Below, piece after piece: positions 49,142 to 60,124 of a stretch of DNA of 64,000 bases (position 1 is the first letter of the stretch; every line of letters begins with the position of its first letter). The notes under the pieces are model-generated. The model was not told the origin of the DNA. It saw only the letters and a list, made by a program, of their open reading frames with translations, and ran no database searches. This stretch comes from Micromonospora musae (lineage in GTDB: Bacteria > Actinomycetota > Actinomycetes > Mycobacteriales > Micromonosporaceae): positions 1 through 64,000 of the forward strand of contig NZ_RAZT01000017.1 of NCBI RefSeq assembly GCF_003626635.1, given 5' to 3'. Both the position numbers and the translations under genes were made by a program.

Positions 49142-50278
49142 ATGACCAAGCAGCCCGGCGGCCCCAACGCCGCGGAGCCGGACCAGCCCCCGGTCGCCGA
49201 CACGGCGGAGACCAGGGCCGGCGAGGCCGCATCCGCGCCGGTCATCGAGTCGGCGACCGACGACGGGCAGCCGGCCCGGAGCGCCGACGCGGCAGTGGAG
49301 GACGAGCCGACCGACGCCGCGGAGGAGTTCGAGCCGAGCACCCGTCCGGTACCCGCGCCCGCCGCCACGGTGATCGCGCTGCTCTCCCTCGCCTGGCTGG
49401 CCGCGATGCTCTGGTCCACCCGGGAGGCCATCCACTCGGCGGAGGCCGGGGTCACCGTGATCAGCCTCTCGGCCTTCGCGCTGCCCGGAGTGATCTCGGC
49501 GGCGCTGGTCACCGGTGCCGCCGTCGCCCTCGCCGCCGGCAACCTGCTGGCCCGCCGGTACGGCGACGGCGTCACCCTGCGCTTCGCGGGCGCGATCGGC
49601 GCCGGCATGCTGGTCGGGCTCCTCGCCGCGCTGGCGATCAACCTGACCTACGCCGACAACGCCACCACCAACGTCATCGCCGGCACGACCGCCGCTGCGG
49701 CGATCATCGGCGGGGCGGTGGCCGGCGCCCGCAGCGCCCCGGTCGTCGGGGCGATCTCCGCCTCGGCGCTCGGCGTACTGATCTTCGTGGTGGCGTTCAG
49801 CCGGGTGCGCGACCCGCTCTTCGACCTCTACGGCGCCGGCGACACCCAGGAGTCGCTGGTGAACGCCGCCAAGTGGGTGTCGCGCACCGAGTCGGTGCTC
49901 GCCGGGGTGGTGGCCGGGTTGCTCGCCTTCGCGTACCTGACCTGGTCGAAGCGCCGGACGATCCGGCAGGACCCGACCGCGACACTGCCCCGCTGGCCCG
50001 CGTACCTCCTGGCCGGTGCCGGTCCCGGGCTGTTCCTGCTGCTGGCCGAGGTGATCATCCGAGTCGGCGGGCGCTCGCTCCTCGACCTGGCCGGCGCGCT
50101 CAGCGAGGCGGACTCCGTCGCCCAGACCATGCTCGGCAGCTCGCGCGTGGACAACGGCATCTGGGTGCTCTTCCTGGGGGCGCTGATCGCGCTCATCGCC
50201 TTCGGACGCACCCTCGGCTCGCCCGAGACCGAGGACGACCCGGCCGACGACTCCGTGGCAGCCGGCGCCACGCGCTGA
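49142..50278 (+). CDS. Actinobacterial multi-pass membrane protein
   Basis: A 378-aa protein. The first 75 residues are acidic and Pro/Ala-rich, likely disordered and cytoplasmic (EDEPTDAAEEFEPSTRPVPA). Eight or so membrane spans follow, including VIALLSLAWLAAMLWSTREA, FAGAIGAGMLVGLLAALAIN and WVLFLGALIALIAFGRTLG. The central loop carries RVRDPLFDLYGAGDTQESLV. I do not recognise a transport or enzyme family. GGGAAG lies upstream of the ATG at 49142; an in-frame ATG at 49106 is an alternative. Upstream lie 36-bp repeats. Confidence 0.75.
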   Translation: MTKQPGGPNAAEPDQPPVADTAETRAGEAASAPVIESATDDGQPARSADAAVEDEPTDAAEEFEPSTRPVPAPAATVIALLSLAWLAAMLWSTREAIHSAEAGVTVISLSAFALPGVISAALVTGAAVALAAGNLLARRYGDGVTLRFAGAIGAGMLVGLLAALAINLTYADNATTNVIAGTTAAAAIIGGAVAGARSAPVVGAISASALGVLIFVVAFSRVRDPLFDLYGAGDTQESLVNAAKWVSRTESVLAGVVAGLLAFAYLTWSKRRTIRQDPTATLPRWPAYLLAGAGPGLFLLLAEVIIRVGGRSLLDLAGALSEADSVAQTMLGSSRVDNGIWVLFLGALIALIAFGRTLGSPETEDDPADDSVAAGATR

Positions 50279-50358
50279 CCGAAGCGGACCACCGGGCCGC
50301 CAGGCCGCCCGGGTCTCCGGGCCGCAGGTCCCTCGGGTGGAGGGTGCCCGCCGGGCGG

Positions 50359-50868
50359 TCAGGAAGCCGTACGCAGGAGCACGTCGAGCTCGCTGGCGTC
50401 GTACCACTCCAACTCGTGGTCCTCGGCGCCGTCGACGGTGAACTGTGCGTCCGGGTCCCCGGCGAGCGCCTCGGCCACCACCTCGGCCGCGGCGGCGACG
50501 TCTTCCACCGCCTCCGCGCCGTCCACGTGGATGGCCGCGACGGCGCTCACCGGCACCGGACCGGTCAGCGCGATCGTGCTGGAGCCGAGGTCCCCGTCGG
50601 CGCGCCCCACCGCGGCGGCCGGCAGGTCGGCGGAGACCACCACCCGGCGGCGCGGCGCCTTGGAGTCGGCCCGGAGCAGTTGCAGGGCGTCCTGGGCGGC
50701 ACGCGTGAAGGCGACGTACTCCAACTCCTCCTCGTCGCCCTCGGCGTACCACTCCCGCAGGGCGGGGGTGACCGCGTGGGCCTCGGCCGCGGCCAGCCCG
50801 TGTTCGCGCAGGCGGCCCAGCATCGGTACGGTCGCCGGGACGTACACCCGGACAAGCTGGTCGGTCAC
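50359..50868 (-). CDS. Conserved actinobacterial protein (DUF6912-like)
   Basis: A 169-aa soluble protein. The N-terminus VRVYVPATVPMLGRLREHG and the block ALREWYAEGDEEELEYVAFT are characteristic of an uncharacterised actinobacterial family. The remainder alternates strands and helices (RRRVVVSADLPAAAVG, AEAVEDVAAAAEVVAEALAG) and is rich in acidic residues (ELEWYDASELDVLL at the end). No catalytic motif is visible. GGGGAG lies upstream of the GTG at 50868. It converges with the membrane protein gene and diverges from the BldC-like gene. Confidence 0.78.
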   Translation of the reverse strand: MTDQLVRVYVPATVPMLGRLREHGLAAAEAHAVTPALREWYAEGDEEELEYVAFTRAAQDALQLLRADSKAPRRRVVVSADLPAAAVGRADGDLGSSTIALTGPVPVSAVAAIHVDGAEAVEDVAAAAEVVAEALAGDPDAQFTVDGAEDHELEWYDASELDVLLRTAS

Positions 50869-51037
50869 CGGTCGTCTCCCCGCTCAGGTCCTCCGCCGGC
50901 GTCGGCCGGCCCGGGCGCAGATCATGCCGTACGCCGTGACCGTCATACACCTCGCGCCCGGCCGGTGGAAGTTTCGCCACCGGTGTGTCAGGTGATCCGA
51001 GGCGGCGCTGAGGCTGGGGTGCGGAGCCGAACGATGG

Positions 51038-51067
51038 CAAACTGAGGCAACCGAAGTCAACCGAGGG
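51038..51067 (+). promoter_or_regulatory. Three contiguous 10-bp direct repeats before the BldC-like gene
   Basis: CAAACTGAGG, CAACCGAAGT and CAACCGAGGG follow one another without gaps at 51038-51067. The last unit contains the GAGGGAG ribosome site 7 nt from the GTG. The strict 10-bp period puts every unit on the same face of the helix. Confidence 0.6.
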
Positions 51068-51074
51068 AGTTTCC

Positions 51075-51302
51075 GTGGAGCCGAGGTTCCTGCTCCTCTC
51101 CGACGTGGCCGCCGAGCTGAACGTGTCGGATTCGCAGGTCTACCACATGGTGCGCAGCGGCGAACTGCCCGCGATCAAGATCGGCGGCCGTGGTCAGTGG
51201 CGCGTCGAGCGCACCCGGCTTGAGGAGTACATCCAGCGGAAGTACGAGGAGACCGCCGACTGGGTACGCAGCAACCCCCTCACCGAGCGCGACGCCGAGT
51301 AA
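51075..51302 (+). CDS. BldC/excisionase-type small DNA-binding protein
   Basis: A 75-aa protein that is almost entirely one MerR-like winged helix of the excisionase/BldC group: LLLSDVAAELNVSDSQVYHM forms the helix-turn-helix, and IKIGGRGQWRVERTRLEEYI the wing and closing helix. It lacks a dimerisation coiled coil, as BldC does. BldC binds DNA as a head-to-tail oligomer on direct repeats. GAGGGAG lies 6 nt before the GTG at 51075. Similar periodic repeats lie before this gene and before the next, so it may control both. Confidence 0.87.
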   Translation: MEPRFLLLSDVAAELNVSDSQVYHMVRSGELPAIKIGGRGQWRVERTRLEEYIQRKYEETADWVRSNPLTERDAE

Positions 51303-51349
51303 CCGACCCGGAGCCGGCTGCCATTGACCGATGACTCTACGTTGCCCGA

Positions 51350-51389
51350 CAATGTGAACCAGTCGAAGGCAAACGAAAGCAAACGTAGG
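51350..51389 (+). promoter_or_regulatory. Four 10-bp direct repeats before the Rv3235-family gene
   Basis: CAATGTGAAC, CAGTCGAAGG, CAAACGAAAG and CAAACGTAGG lie end to end at 51350-51389, 15 nt before the ATG at 51405. They share the CAAnCGAAGG consensus and the 10-bp step of the repeats at 51038-51067. Confidence 0.6.
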
Positions 51390-51404
51390 GTTTGGGAGCA
51401 GCCG

Positions 51405-52007
51405 ATGAACCGCCGTCCCGGGCCGTCCCGGCCCCCGATCCGCCTCCGCCCCGCACCACCCCTCGACCCGCCGTACGCCGACGACGGCACCGGCTGGTCG
51501 CCACCCACCCACGGCCAACTCGCCCTCGACCTGTTCGCGGCGCTTCGGCCCACCCCCGGCCCCTCCCCGGCCCGCCGGGCGGGCCTCCGGCCGGTACCCA
51601 CCGGCCCCGGGCGGGGCCCTGCCGCGGCACTCCCGCCCGACGCCCTGGTCACCGCCACCGCGGAGGCGACCCGGGCGGCGCACCGGTTCGTCGGCACCTG
51701 CGTGGAGGTGCTCAACGGCTACCGCCCACCGGCGCAGCTACGGCCACTCTTCGACCCCACCCGGGCGCACGACCTGCTGCCCGAGCTGTCGCGGGCGACC
51801 AGCCGCATCGGGCCGCCCCGCCGCCGCTCGACCCGGTCCGCCCGACCCACCGTCCGGGTGCGGCGGGTCCGGGCCGGCGAGCCCCGGGCCGGGGCGGTCG
51901 AGGTGGCCGCCGTACTCACCGGCGCCACCGGGCGCAGTTGGGCCCTGGCCCTGCGCCTGGAGCACCGCCGGGGCCGTTGGCTCTGCACGGCCCTGCACGT
52001 CCTGTAA
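51405..52007 (+). CDS. Rv3235 family protein
   Basis: A 200-aa actinobacterial protein. The first 90 residues are Pro/Arg-rich and probably disordered. The conserved C-terminal part starts at ATRAAHRFVGTCVEVLNGYR, continues with LRPLFDPTRAHDLLPELSRA and ends in a beta-rich stretch (VEVAAVLTGATGRSWALALR). It is of unknown function and is typically encoded near secA, as here. GGGAG lies 7 nt before the ATG at 51405. It follows the BldC-like gene in the same direction behind its own set of direct repeats. Confidence 0.85.
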   Translation: MNRRPGPSRPPIRLRPAPPLDPPYADDGTGWSPPTHGQLALDLFAALRPTPGPSPARRAGLRPVPTGPGRGPAAALPPDALVTATAEATRAAHRFVGTCVEVLNGYRPPAQLRPLFDPTRAHDLLPELSRATSRIGPPRRRSTRSARPTVRVRRVRAGEPRAGAVEVAAVLTGATGRSWALALRLEHRRGRWLCTALHVL

Positions 52008-52023
52008 CCCCGTCTGTCCGGCC

Positions 52024-52115
52024 GCCGGCCGGCGGGCGATCCCCGCTACCTCCCGGTCGGTTCACCCCCGCCGGCCGGCGGGCGATCCCTGCTACCTCCC
52101 GGTCGGTTCGCCCCC
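52024..52115. repeat. 46-bp tandem duplication
   Basis: A 46-bp unit beginning GCCGGCCGGCGGGCGATCCC is present twice, at 52024-52069 and 52070-52115, with two or three substitutions, followed by a fragment of a third copy. It lies just after the Rv3235-family gene. No coding potential is evident. Confidence 0.8.
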
Positions 52116-52261
52116 GCCGGACGGCCGGCGACCCCATCTCGGACGGGGATCCACTCCGCCCGCGACGGGGCCCCCGTCCCGTCCCGAACGTCCCCGACGT
52201 GATCCACTCCGTCCCAGGGCTCATCCACCCTGACCGAACCGCGACCCCACCCGATCCAGCC

Positions 52262-52339
52262 GTGATCCACTCGGGTTCCTTGAAGTCGGGGTATCCCGGA
52301 CCCCGGAAGGCACGACTTCCTTGAAGGCGAGTTGATCAC
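52262..52339. repeat. 78-bp imperfect palindromic element
   Basis: Arms of about 27 nt start with GTGATCCACTCG (52262) and end with CGAGTTGATCAC (52339). Each arm contains a small TTC-n-GAA core and AAGTCG, and the centre is itself palindromic (GGGGTATCCCGGACCCC). Two further copies of the GATCCACTC arm motif lie at about 52149 and 52201. It resembles a REP/MITE-type element. Confidence 0.65.
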
Positions 52340-52431
52340 CGGAAGCCGACAAGCGAAGGATGCCCGAAAAGGCTCAGACCGGGCAAATCACCTGATCGGA
52401 CTGGATAGTAGCCACACCGAGCTCAGCGCGG

Positions 52432-52461
52432 CCGCACCGCACCGCACCGCACCGCACCGCA
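52432..52461. repeat. Pentanucleotide repeat (CCGCA)6
   Basis: Six exact head-to-tail copies of CCGCA occupy 52432-52461. They open a repeat tract that runs to about 53070. The tract's open frames reflect repeat structure, not a gene. Confidence 0.9.
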
Positions 52462-52585
52462 CCGAGATCGGGCCGGACCGCACCCAGATAAGCCACACCG
52501 AAAGAGGCCGAGCCGCACCGAGCCGAGACCAAGCCGAGCCACGTCGACCAGGCCGACCGACCGGGGTCGGCTGGCCTGAACCGGG

Positions 52586-52730
52586 CCGAGCCGGACAGGA
52601 CCGGAGCGGACCGGACCGACGGACGGAGCAGACCGGACGGACGGAGCAGACCGGACGGACGGACGGAGCGGACGGACGGACGGAGCGGACCGGACGGACG
52701 GACAGAGCGGACGGACGGAGCGGACCGGAA
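52586..52730. repeat. GGAC-based tetranucleotide tract
   Basis: A 145-bp region made almost only of GGAC, GGAGC and GGACC words, for example several runs of three or more GGAC in a row. It lies between the pentanucleotide repeat and the 15/16-bp satellite. Confidence 0.8.
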
Positions 52731-53070
52731 AGGCCCAGACTGGGAAAGGCCCGGACCGGCAAGGCCCGGACTGGGAAAGGCCCGGACCGGAAAGGCCCGG
52801 ACTGGGAAAGGCCCGGACCGGCAAGGCCCGGACCGGGAAAGGCCCGGACCGGCAAGGCCCGGACCGGGAAAGGCCCGGACCGGGAAAGGCCCGGACCGGC
52901 AAGGCCCGGACCGGGAAAGGCCCGGACCGGGAAAGGCCCGGACCGGCAAGGCCCGGACCGGGAAAGGCCCGGACCGGCAAGGCCCGGACCGGGAAAGGCC
53001 CGGACCGGCAAGGCCCGGACCGGCAAGGCCCGGGCCGGAAAGGTCCGGACCGAGAAAGGCCCGGCCGGAA
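52725..53070. repeat. 15/16-bp satellite array downstream of secA
   Basis: About 22 tandem units alternate irregularly between GGGAAAGGCCCGGACC (16 bp) and GGCAAGGCCCGGACC (15 bp), with rare T or A substitutions at the first copies. All six frames stay partly open, giving spurious Arg/Gly/Pro-rich frames. There are no unique spacers, so this is not a CRISPR. The gap 52008-53129 contains no gene I can support. Confidence 0.9.
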
Positions 53071-53074
53071 AGGC

Positions 53075-53110
53075 GGAACGCCCCGGGGCGTTACTGCCCC
53101 GAGGCGTTCC
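53075..53110 (-). terminator. Terminator of secA
   Basis: GGAACGCC (53075-53082) and CGGGG (53084-53088) pair with CCCCG (53097-53101) and GGCGTTCC (53103-53110), with one mismatch and an 8-nt loop. It lies 19 nt past the secA stop on the minus strand, just before the satellite. Confidence 0.75.
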
Positions 53111-53129
53111 GGATGAAGCGTCGTACCTG

Positions 53130-56051
<2,922 letters not shown>

Positions 56052-56220
56052 GGATCAACGCTCCCCTAGACAGTCTCGAACCATCGTAGGCGCTACACCG
56101 GGCCGATGGTCACTGGTGGCGGCGGCCCGATCCCACGGAAACCGACATACCGCGCGACGGACGCGGGATGCCGTGGATATCCGGTTACGCCGTGGGCGAA
56201 CGATCCGGCACCATGCTCGG

Positions 56221-57375
56221 GTGGAGCCCACGGAGATCATCGAAGACGGCCTGCTGCTACGCCCCTGGCGGGCCGACGACGCGGAGGCCGTCTACCGCGC
56301 CTGCCAGGACCCGGACATCCAGCGCTGGACCACCGTTCCCCGCCCGTACCGGCCCGAACACGCTCACGGGTTCGTCACCGACTTCACCGCGAGCGTCTGG
56401 CGGGACGGCACCGGCGCCCCGTTCGCGGTCTGCGACGCCGCCACCGGGGAACTGCTCGGCTCCTGCGGGCTGGTCGCGCTCGACACCCGCCTCGGCTCCG
56501 GCGAGGTCGGTTACTGGACGGCCCCCTGGGCACGCGGCCGTGGGGTGACCACCCGGGCCACCCGGGCCCTCGCCCGCTGGGCGTTCGACGTGCTCAAGCT
56601 GCGCCGGCTGAGCTGGCAGGCGGAGGTCGGCAACCACGCGTCCCGGCTGGTCGCGCTCCGGGCCGGGTTCCGGGTCGAGGGACGGCTCCGGCTCGCCGAT
56701 CCGGTCCCCGGCGGCCGGGCGGAGGGCTGGATCGGCTCGCTCCTGCCCGGCGAGGTACCCGCCCCCGGTGAACCCGGCCCCGCCGCCCCCGGCACCCTGG
56801 AGGCCCGCCGGGCCGCCGTCTTCGGTCGGCAGCAGCCCGTCCTCTTCGCCACCGCCGGCGGCGCCGAGCTGCGGCTGCGCAGGATGGAGGAGCGCGACCT
56901 CGACCCGATCGTGCAGACCTGCCGCGACCCGGAGACCATCCGCTGGACCACCGTGCCGGATCCGTACGAGCGCTCGGACGCCGAGTCCTACCTCGGCTTC
57001 GTGTGGGACACCTGGGCCGCCGGCACCAGCGCCAACTACGTCTTCACCGGCCCCGACGACCGGTACGCGGGCTCGATAGACCTGCGGCTCTCCCCCAGCG
57101 ACCCGCTGCTGGCCGAGGTCGGATTCATGGCCCTCCCGGAAGCTCGGGGTCGCGGCTTCATGCCGGCCGCGCTGGCCGCGCTCTGCACCTGGGGCTTCAC
57201 CACGCTCGGGCTGGCCCGAGTCGAGTGGCGGGCCCACGTGGGCAACACCTCCTCCCGTCGGGCCGCCGAGAAGGCCGGCTTCACCGTCGAGGGCACCGCC
57301 CGCGGTGGGCTCGCCCACCGGGGCGAACGGGTGGACGCCTGGGTGGCCGCCCTGCTCCCCGCCGACCTGACATGA
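56221..57375 (+). CDS. Protein with two GNAT acetyltransferase domains
   Basis: A 384-aa protein made of two RimJ/RimL-like GNAT domains. Domain 1 (about residues 5-175) has LLLRPWRADDAEAVYRACQD and the acetyl-CoA loop ARGRGVTTRATRALARWAF. Domain 2 (about 210-384) has LRLRRMEERDLDPIVQTCRD and ARGRGFMPAALAALCTWGF. The domains share a repeated motif, W-T-T-V-P-x-P-Y, so they arose by duplication. They may modify amino groups of proteins or small molecules. The GTG at 56221 has no strong ribosome site. The next gene overlaps it by 4 nt and has the same layout. Confidence 0.87.
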   Translation: MEPTEIIEDGLLLRPWRADDAEAVYRACQDPDIQRWTTVPRPYRPEHAHGFVTDFTASVWRDGTGAPFAVCDAATGELLGSCGLVALDTRLGSGEVGYWTAPWARGRGVTTRATRALARWAFDVLKLRRLSWQAEVGNHASRLVALRAGFRVEGRLRLADPVPGGRAEGWIGSLLPGEVPAPGEPGPAAPGTLEARRAAVFGRQQPVLFATAGGAELRLRRMEERDLDPIVQTCRDPETIRWTTVPDPYERSDAESYLGFVWDTWAAGTSANYVFTGPDDRYAGSIDLRLSPSDPLLAEVGFMALPEARGRGFMPAALAALCTWGFTTLGLARVEWRAHVGNTSSRRAAEKAGFTVEGTARGGLAHRGERVDAWVAALLPADLT

Positions 57376-58481
57376 GGCCGCTCGCGGTCGAGGCGTACGG
57401 GGTGCGGCTGCGCCCCTTCCGGCTCGACGACACCGCTGATGTGGTGGCCGGCTGCGCCGACCCGCTGACCTCGCGCTACATCTCCGGCCTGCCCACCCCG
57501 TACACCGAGGCGGACGCGCGGTCCTGGATCGGCGTGGGCGCCCCGGGGGTCTGGGCCGGTGGCGGGGCCGCCTACGCGGTCGCCGACCCCGCCACGGATC
57601 GGCTGCTCGGCGCGGTGGGCCTCAGCAATCCGGTGCCCTACCGCGGCCAGGCCGAGATCGGTTACTGGGTGACGCCGGACGCGCGGGGACGGGGCGTCGC
57701 CGGCGCCGCGACCCGGGCCCTGACCGAGCACGCCTTCGCCACCGGCACCGCCCGGCTGGAGCTGCTCACTCACGCCGAGAACGCGGTCAGCCAACGGGTC
57801 GCGGTGGGCGCCGGCTTCCACTTCGAGGGCGTACGCCTCGCCGCCAACCCGTCCCGTGGCGGCGGACGGCACGACCTGCTGGCCTGGGTGCGCCTCGCCG
57901 ACGACCCGCCCGGGCCGGCGCCGCGGCAGCTGCCAGACCTGCCGCAGGGTGTGCTGGCCGACGGTGTGGTGACCCTGCGGCCGCTCGGCCCGGACGACGT
58001 CGACGTGATGCACCGGCTGCACACCCGCCCGGAGGTGGTGGCGAACCAGGCCCCGCCGGTACCGCCGGACCGGGCGGCGATCGAGCGGCGCTGCCGGCTG
58101 TCGGCGAGCCAGTGGCTCACCGGCGAACTGGCCCGGCTGCTGATCCTGGACGCGGCGACCGGCGAACCGGCCGGCAGCTGCGGGCTCTCCGTGAGCGACC
58201 CGCAGGCCGGGGAGGGCACCGTCGGGTACGCCCTGCTGCCGCAGTGGCGCGGGCGGGGGTACGCCACCAGGGCGGTCCGGCTGCTCGCCGGCTGGGCCTT
58301 CGGGCCGGCCGGTCTCACCCGGCTCGCCGCCGGCACGGTGCCCGAGAACGTCGCGTCGCACCGGGTGCTGGAGAAGGTCGGCTTCCGCCGCGAGGGTCTC
58401 CTCCGTGGCCGGCTGCCCGGCCTGGCCGGTACCCGGATCGACGACCTGGTCTTCGGCCTGACGCCGGACGAGCTGCGCTGA
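57372..58481 (+). CDS. Second protein with two GNAT acetyltransferase domains
   Basis: A 369-aa protein translationally coupled (ATGA) to the previous one. Domain 1 (residues 5-175) has VRLRPFRLDDTADVVAGCAD and ARGRGVAGAATRALTEHAF. Domain 2 (about 190-369) has VTLRPLGPDDVDVMHRLHTR and WRGRGYATRAVRLLAGWAF. Both acetyl-CoA loops (R-G-x-G) are intact, so all four GNAT domains of the operon look able to bind cofactor. Substrates are unknown. It converges with hpf. Confidence 0.87.
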   Translation: MRPLAVEAYGVRLRPFRLDDTADVVAGCADPLTSRYISGLPTPYTEADARSWIGVGAPGVWAGGGAAYAVADPATDRLLGAVGLSNPVPYRGQAEIGYWVTPDARGRGVAGAATRALTEHAFATGTARLELLTHAENAVSQRVAVGAGFHFEGVRLAANPSRGGGRHDLLAWVRLADDPPGPAPRQLPDLPQGVLADGVVTLRPLGPDDVDVMHRLHTRPEVVANQAPPVPPDRAAIERRCRLSASQWLTGELARLLILDAATGEPAGSCGLSVSDPQAGEGTVGYALLPQWRGRGYATRAVRLLAGWAFGPAGLTRLAAGTVPENVASHRVLEKVGFRREGLLRGRLPGLAGTRIDDLVFGLTPDELR

Positions 58482-58528
58482 CGGACCAGGAGGCCGTGCC
58501 GACGACGGCCCCCTGATCGGCGTATCGC

Positions 58529-59170
58529 TCAGACGGCCAGCGAGATGATGCCGTAGTCGTACGCGCGGCGGCGGTAGACCACGCTGGGCCGGCCGGACTC
58601 CTTGTCCAGGAACAGGTAGAAGTCGTGGCCCACGAGTTCCATCTGGAACAGGGCGTCGTCGACGGTCATCGGCTCGGCCGCGTGCACCTTCTCCCGGGCG
58701 ATGTGCCAGGGCTGGTCGTCGTACTCCTCCTCGGCCTCGACCCGCTCCGCGACCGCGGTGGCGGCGCGGCCGTTGTCGCTGAGCGCGCCGAGCGGGTCCG
58801 CCGCCAGGTCGGTGACGGGCAGGTCGGCGGTGGCCGCCGCGACGGAGAGGGGCGCGTGCCGGCCGCGGTGCACGCGGCGCCGGTCGGCCGCCCGGCGCAG
58901 CCGGGTGTCGAGCTTGGCGATCGCCGCGTCGAGCGCGGAGTAGAAGTCGTTCGTGCAGGCCTCGGCGCGGATCACCGGACCACGCGAGATGCAGGTGATC
59001 TCCACCCGCTGGCAATGGTCGGACTGGCGTGGATTGCGTTCGTGGAACAGCTCCACGTCGACCCTGATGAGCTTGTGATCGTAGCGTTCGATCTTGGCAA
59101 GTTTCTCGGCTACGTGCACCCGGTAATGGTCCGGCACCTCAACGTTTCGGCCCTTGACCACGATGTCCAC
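58529..59170 (-). CDS. hpf: Long-form ribosome hibernation promoting factor
   Basis: A 213-aa protein that pairs idle 70S ribosomes into 100S dimers. The N-terminal S30AE domain (residues 1-100) has IVVKGRNVEVPDHYRVHVAE, DVELFHERNPRQSDHCQRVE and the basic TRLRRAADRRRVHRGRH tail. A variable linker follows, then the C-terminal dimerisation domain of long HPF, with MTVDDALFQMELVGHDFYLF and YRRRAYDYGIISLAV. GGGAGG lies 4-5 nt before the GTG at 59170. The 251-nt gap to comF (59171-59421) holds no gene; it should contain the hpf promoter, but I could not place it. Confidence 0.96.
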   Translation of the reverse strand: MDIVVKGRNVEVPDHYRVHVAEKLAKIERYDHKLIRVDVELFHERNPRQSDHCQRVEITCISRGPVIRAEACTNDFYSALDAAIAKLDTRLRRAADRRRVHRGRHAPLSVAAATADLPVTDLAADPLGALSDNGRAATAVAERVEAEEEYDDQPWHIAREKVHAAEPMTVDDALFQMELVGHDFYLFLDKESGRPSVVYRRRAYDYGIISLAV

Positions 59171-59421
59171 GTGACCTCCCTGGCTCGGACGAGTTTCGAT
59201 CGGTATCCCGGTCGATCGCCCCTAGGGATGAGGCCCGCTCGGCGTCGACCGGTCAGTACGGCTACGCCTCCTTCCACCGCCGGGAGCGGTTGGGATGACC
59301 TCCTACCCCCGACACGTTGACGCTAACTCCTGTTCTTCGGGCAGTCACCCCTGGTTGCAAAGAGCGCCACGTTTTTTCGCAGCTCGTACACCATCGGGTG
59401 AAACCAAAACACGAAGAGTTA

Positions 59422-60120
59422 TCAGCGGTGTCGCTTTTCGGTGGCGGCGAGCACCGCGGCCACGGCGGGAGCCGGTCCGGTCGCGCTCAGTGCCCGGCTC
59501 ACCGCGGCGAGGGTCACTCCGGTGGTCACGATGTCGTCGAGCACCACCACTGTCGCGTCGACCCCGCCCCGCCCGGTCGACCGGGACCGGAACGCGGCCT
59601 CCGCCGCCGCGGCCCGGCCGGCGCTGTCCAGCGTCACCGAGTCCGGGCGGGGCAGCGCGCGCAGCGGCCGGAGCACCCGCACCGACCGACCGGCGTGGCG
59701 CAGCCGCGCGGCGCAGTGCCGGGCCAGACGGTCGAGGTGGTCGCCGTAACGGGCGCGGGCGGCCGCCGCGGTGTCCGGCACCGGTACCAGCGCCACCGGG
59801 CGCGCCGGTTCCACCGCCACGGCTACCACCTCGGCGAGCAACGCGCCGAGCGGTCGGGCCAGCCCGTGCCGGCCGTGTTCCTTGTACGCCAGCAGGATCT
59901 CCCGCAGCGGGCCGGCGTACGGGCCGAGGGCGAAGCAGGGCGGCAGGCCGGGTGGGGCGGGAGTGGGCCGCACCGGGCCGGGGCGCAGCGCCTCGAGGGT
60001 TCCGACGCACTCCGGGCAGACCCCGTGCCGCAGCCCGGGACGGCGCTCCCGACAACCCGCGCAGTCGGCGGGCAGCACCAGGTCGCCGAGGTCCGACCAG
60101 AGCCCGCCGAGACCCCGCAC
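59422..60120 (-). CDS. comF: ComF-family phosphoribosyltransferase
   Basis: A 232-aa protein. The N-terminus carries a zinc-finger-like pair, CAGC near residue 20 and CPEC near residue 35. The phosphoribosyltransferase domain follows, with VALVPVPDTAAAARARYGDH and the PRPP loop VVVLDDIVTTGVTL. Such proteins support DNA uptake in competent bacteria and are otherwise of unknown role; no other competence genes are here. The GTG at 60120 follows the lpqB stop by 4 nt, so it is the last gene of the mtrA-mtrB-lpqB-comF operon. Confidence 0.9.
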   Translation of the reverse strand: MRGLGGLWSDLGDLVLPADCAGCRERRPGLRHGVCPECVGTLEALRPGPVRPTPAPPGLPPCFALGPYAGPLREILLAYKEHGRHGLARPLGALLAEVVAVAVEPARPVALVPVPDTAAAARARYGDHLDRLARHCAARLRHAGRSVRVLRPLRALPRPDSVTLDSAGRAAAAEAAFRSRSTGRGGVDATVVVLDDIVTTGVTLAAVSRALSATGPAPAVAAVLAATEKRHR

Positions 60121-60124
60121 CGGA

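Noticed and set aside
49097..49144. A leader peptide overlapping the membrane protein start
   Set aside because: A 10-codon GTG frame ends on the ATGA of the gene, but its length and codons give no support for regulation.
52725..53070. Possible CRISPR array
   Set aside because: The units are contiguous 15/16-mers without unique spacers, and there are no cas genes in the window. The same applies to the repeats at 48889-49020.
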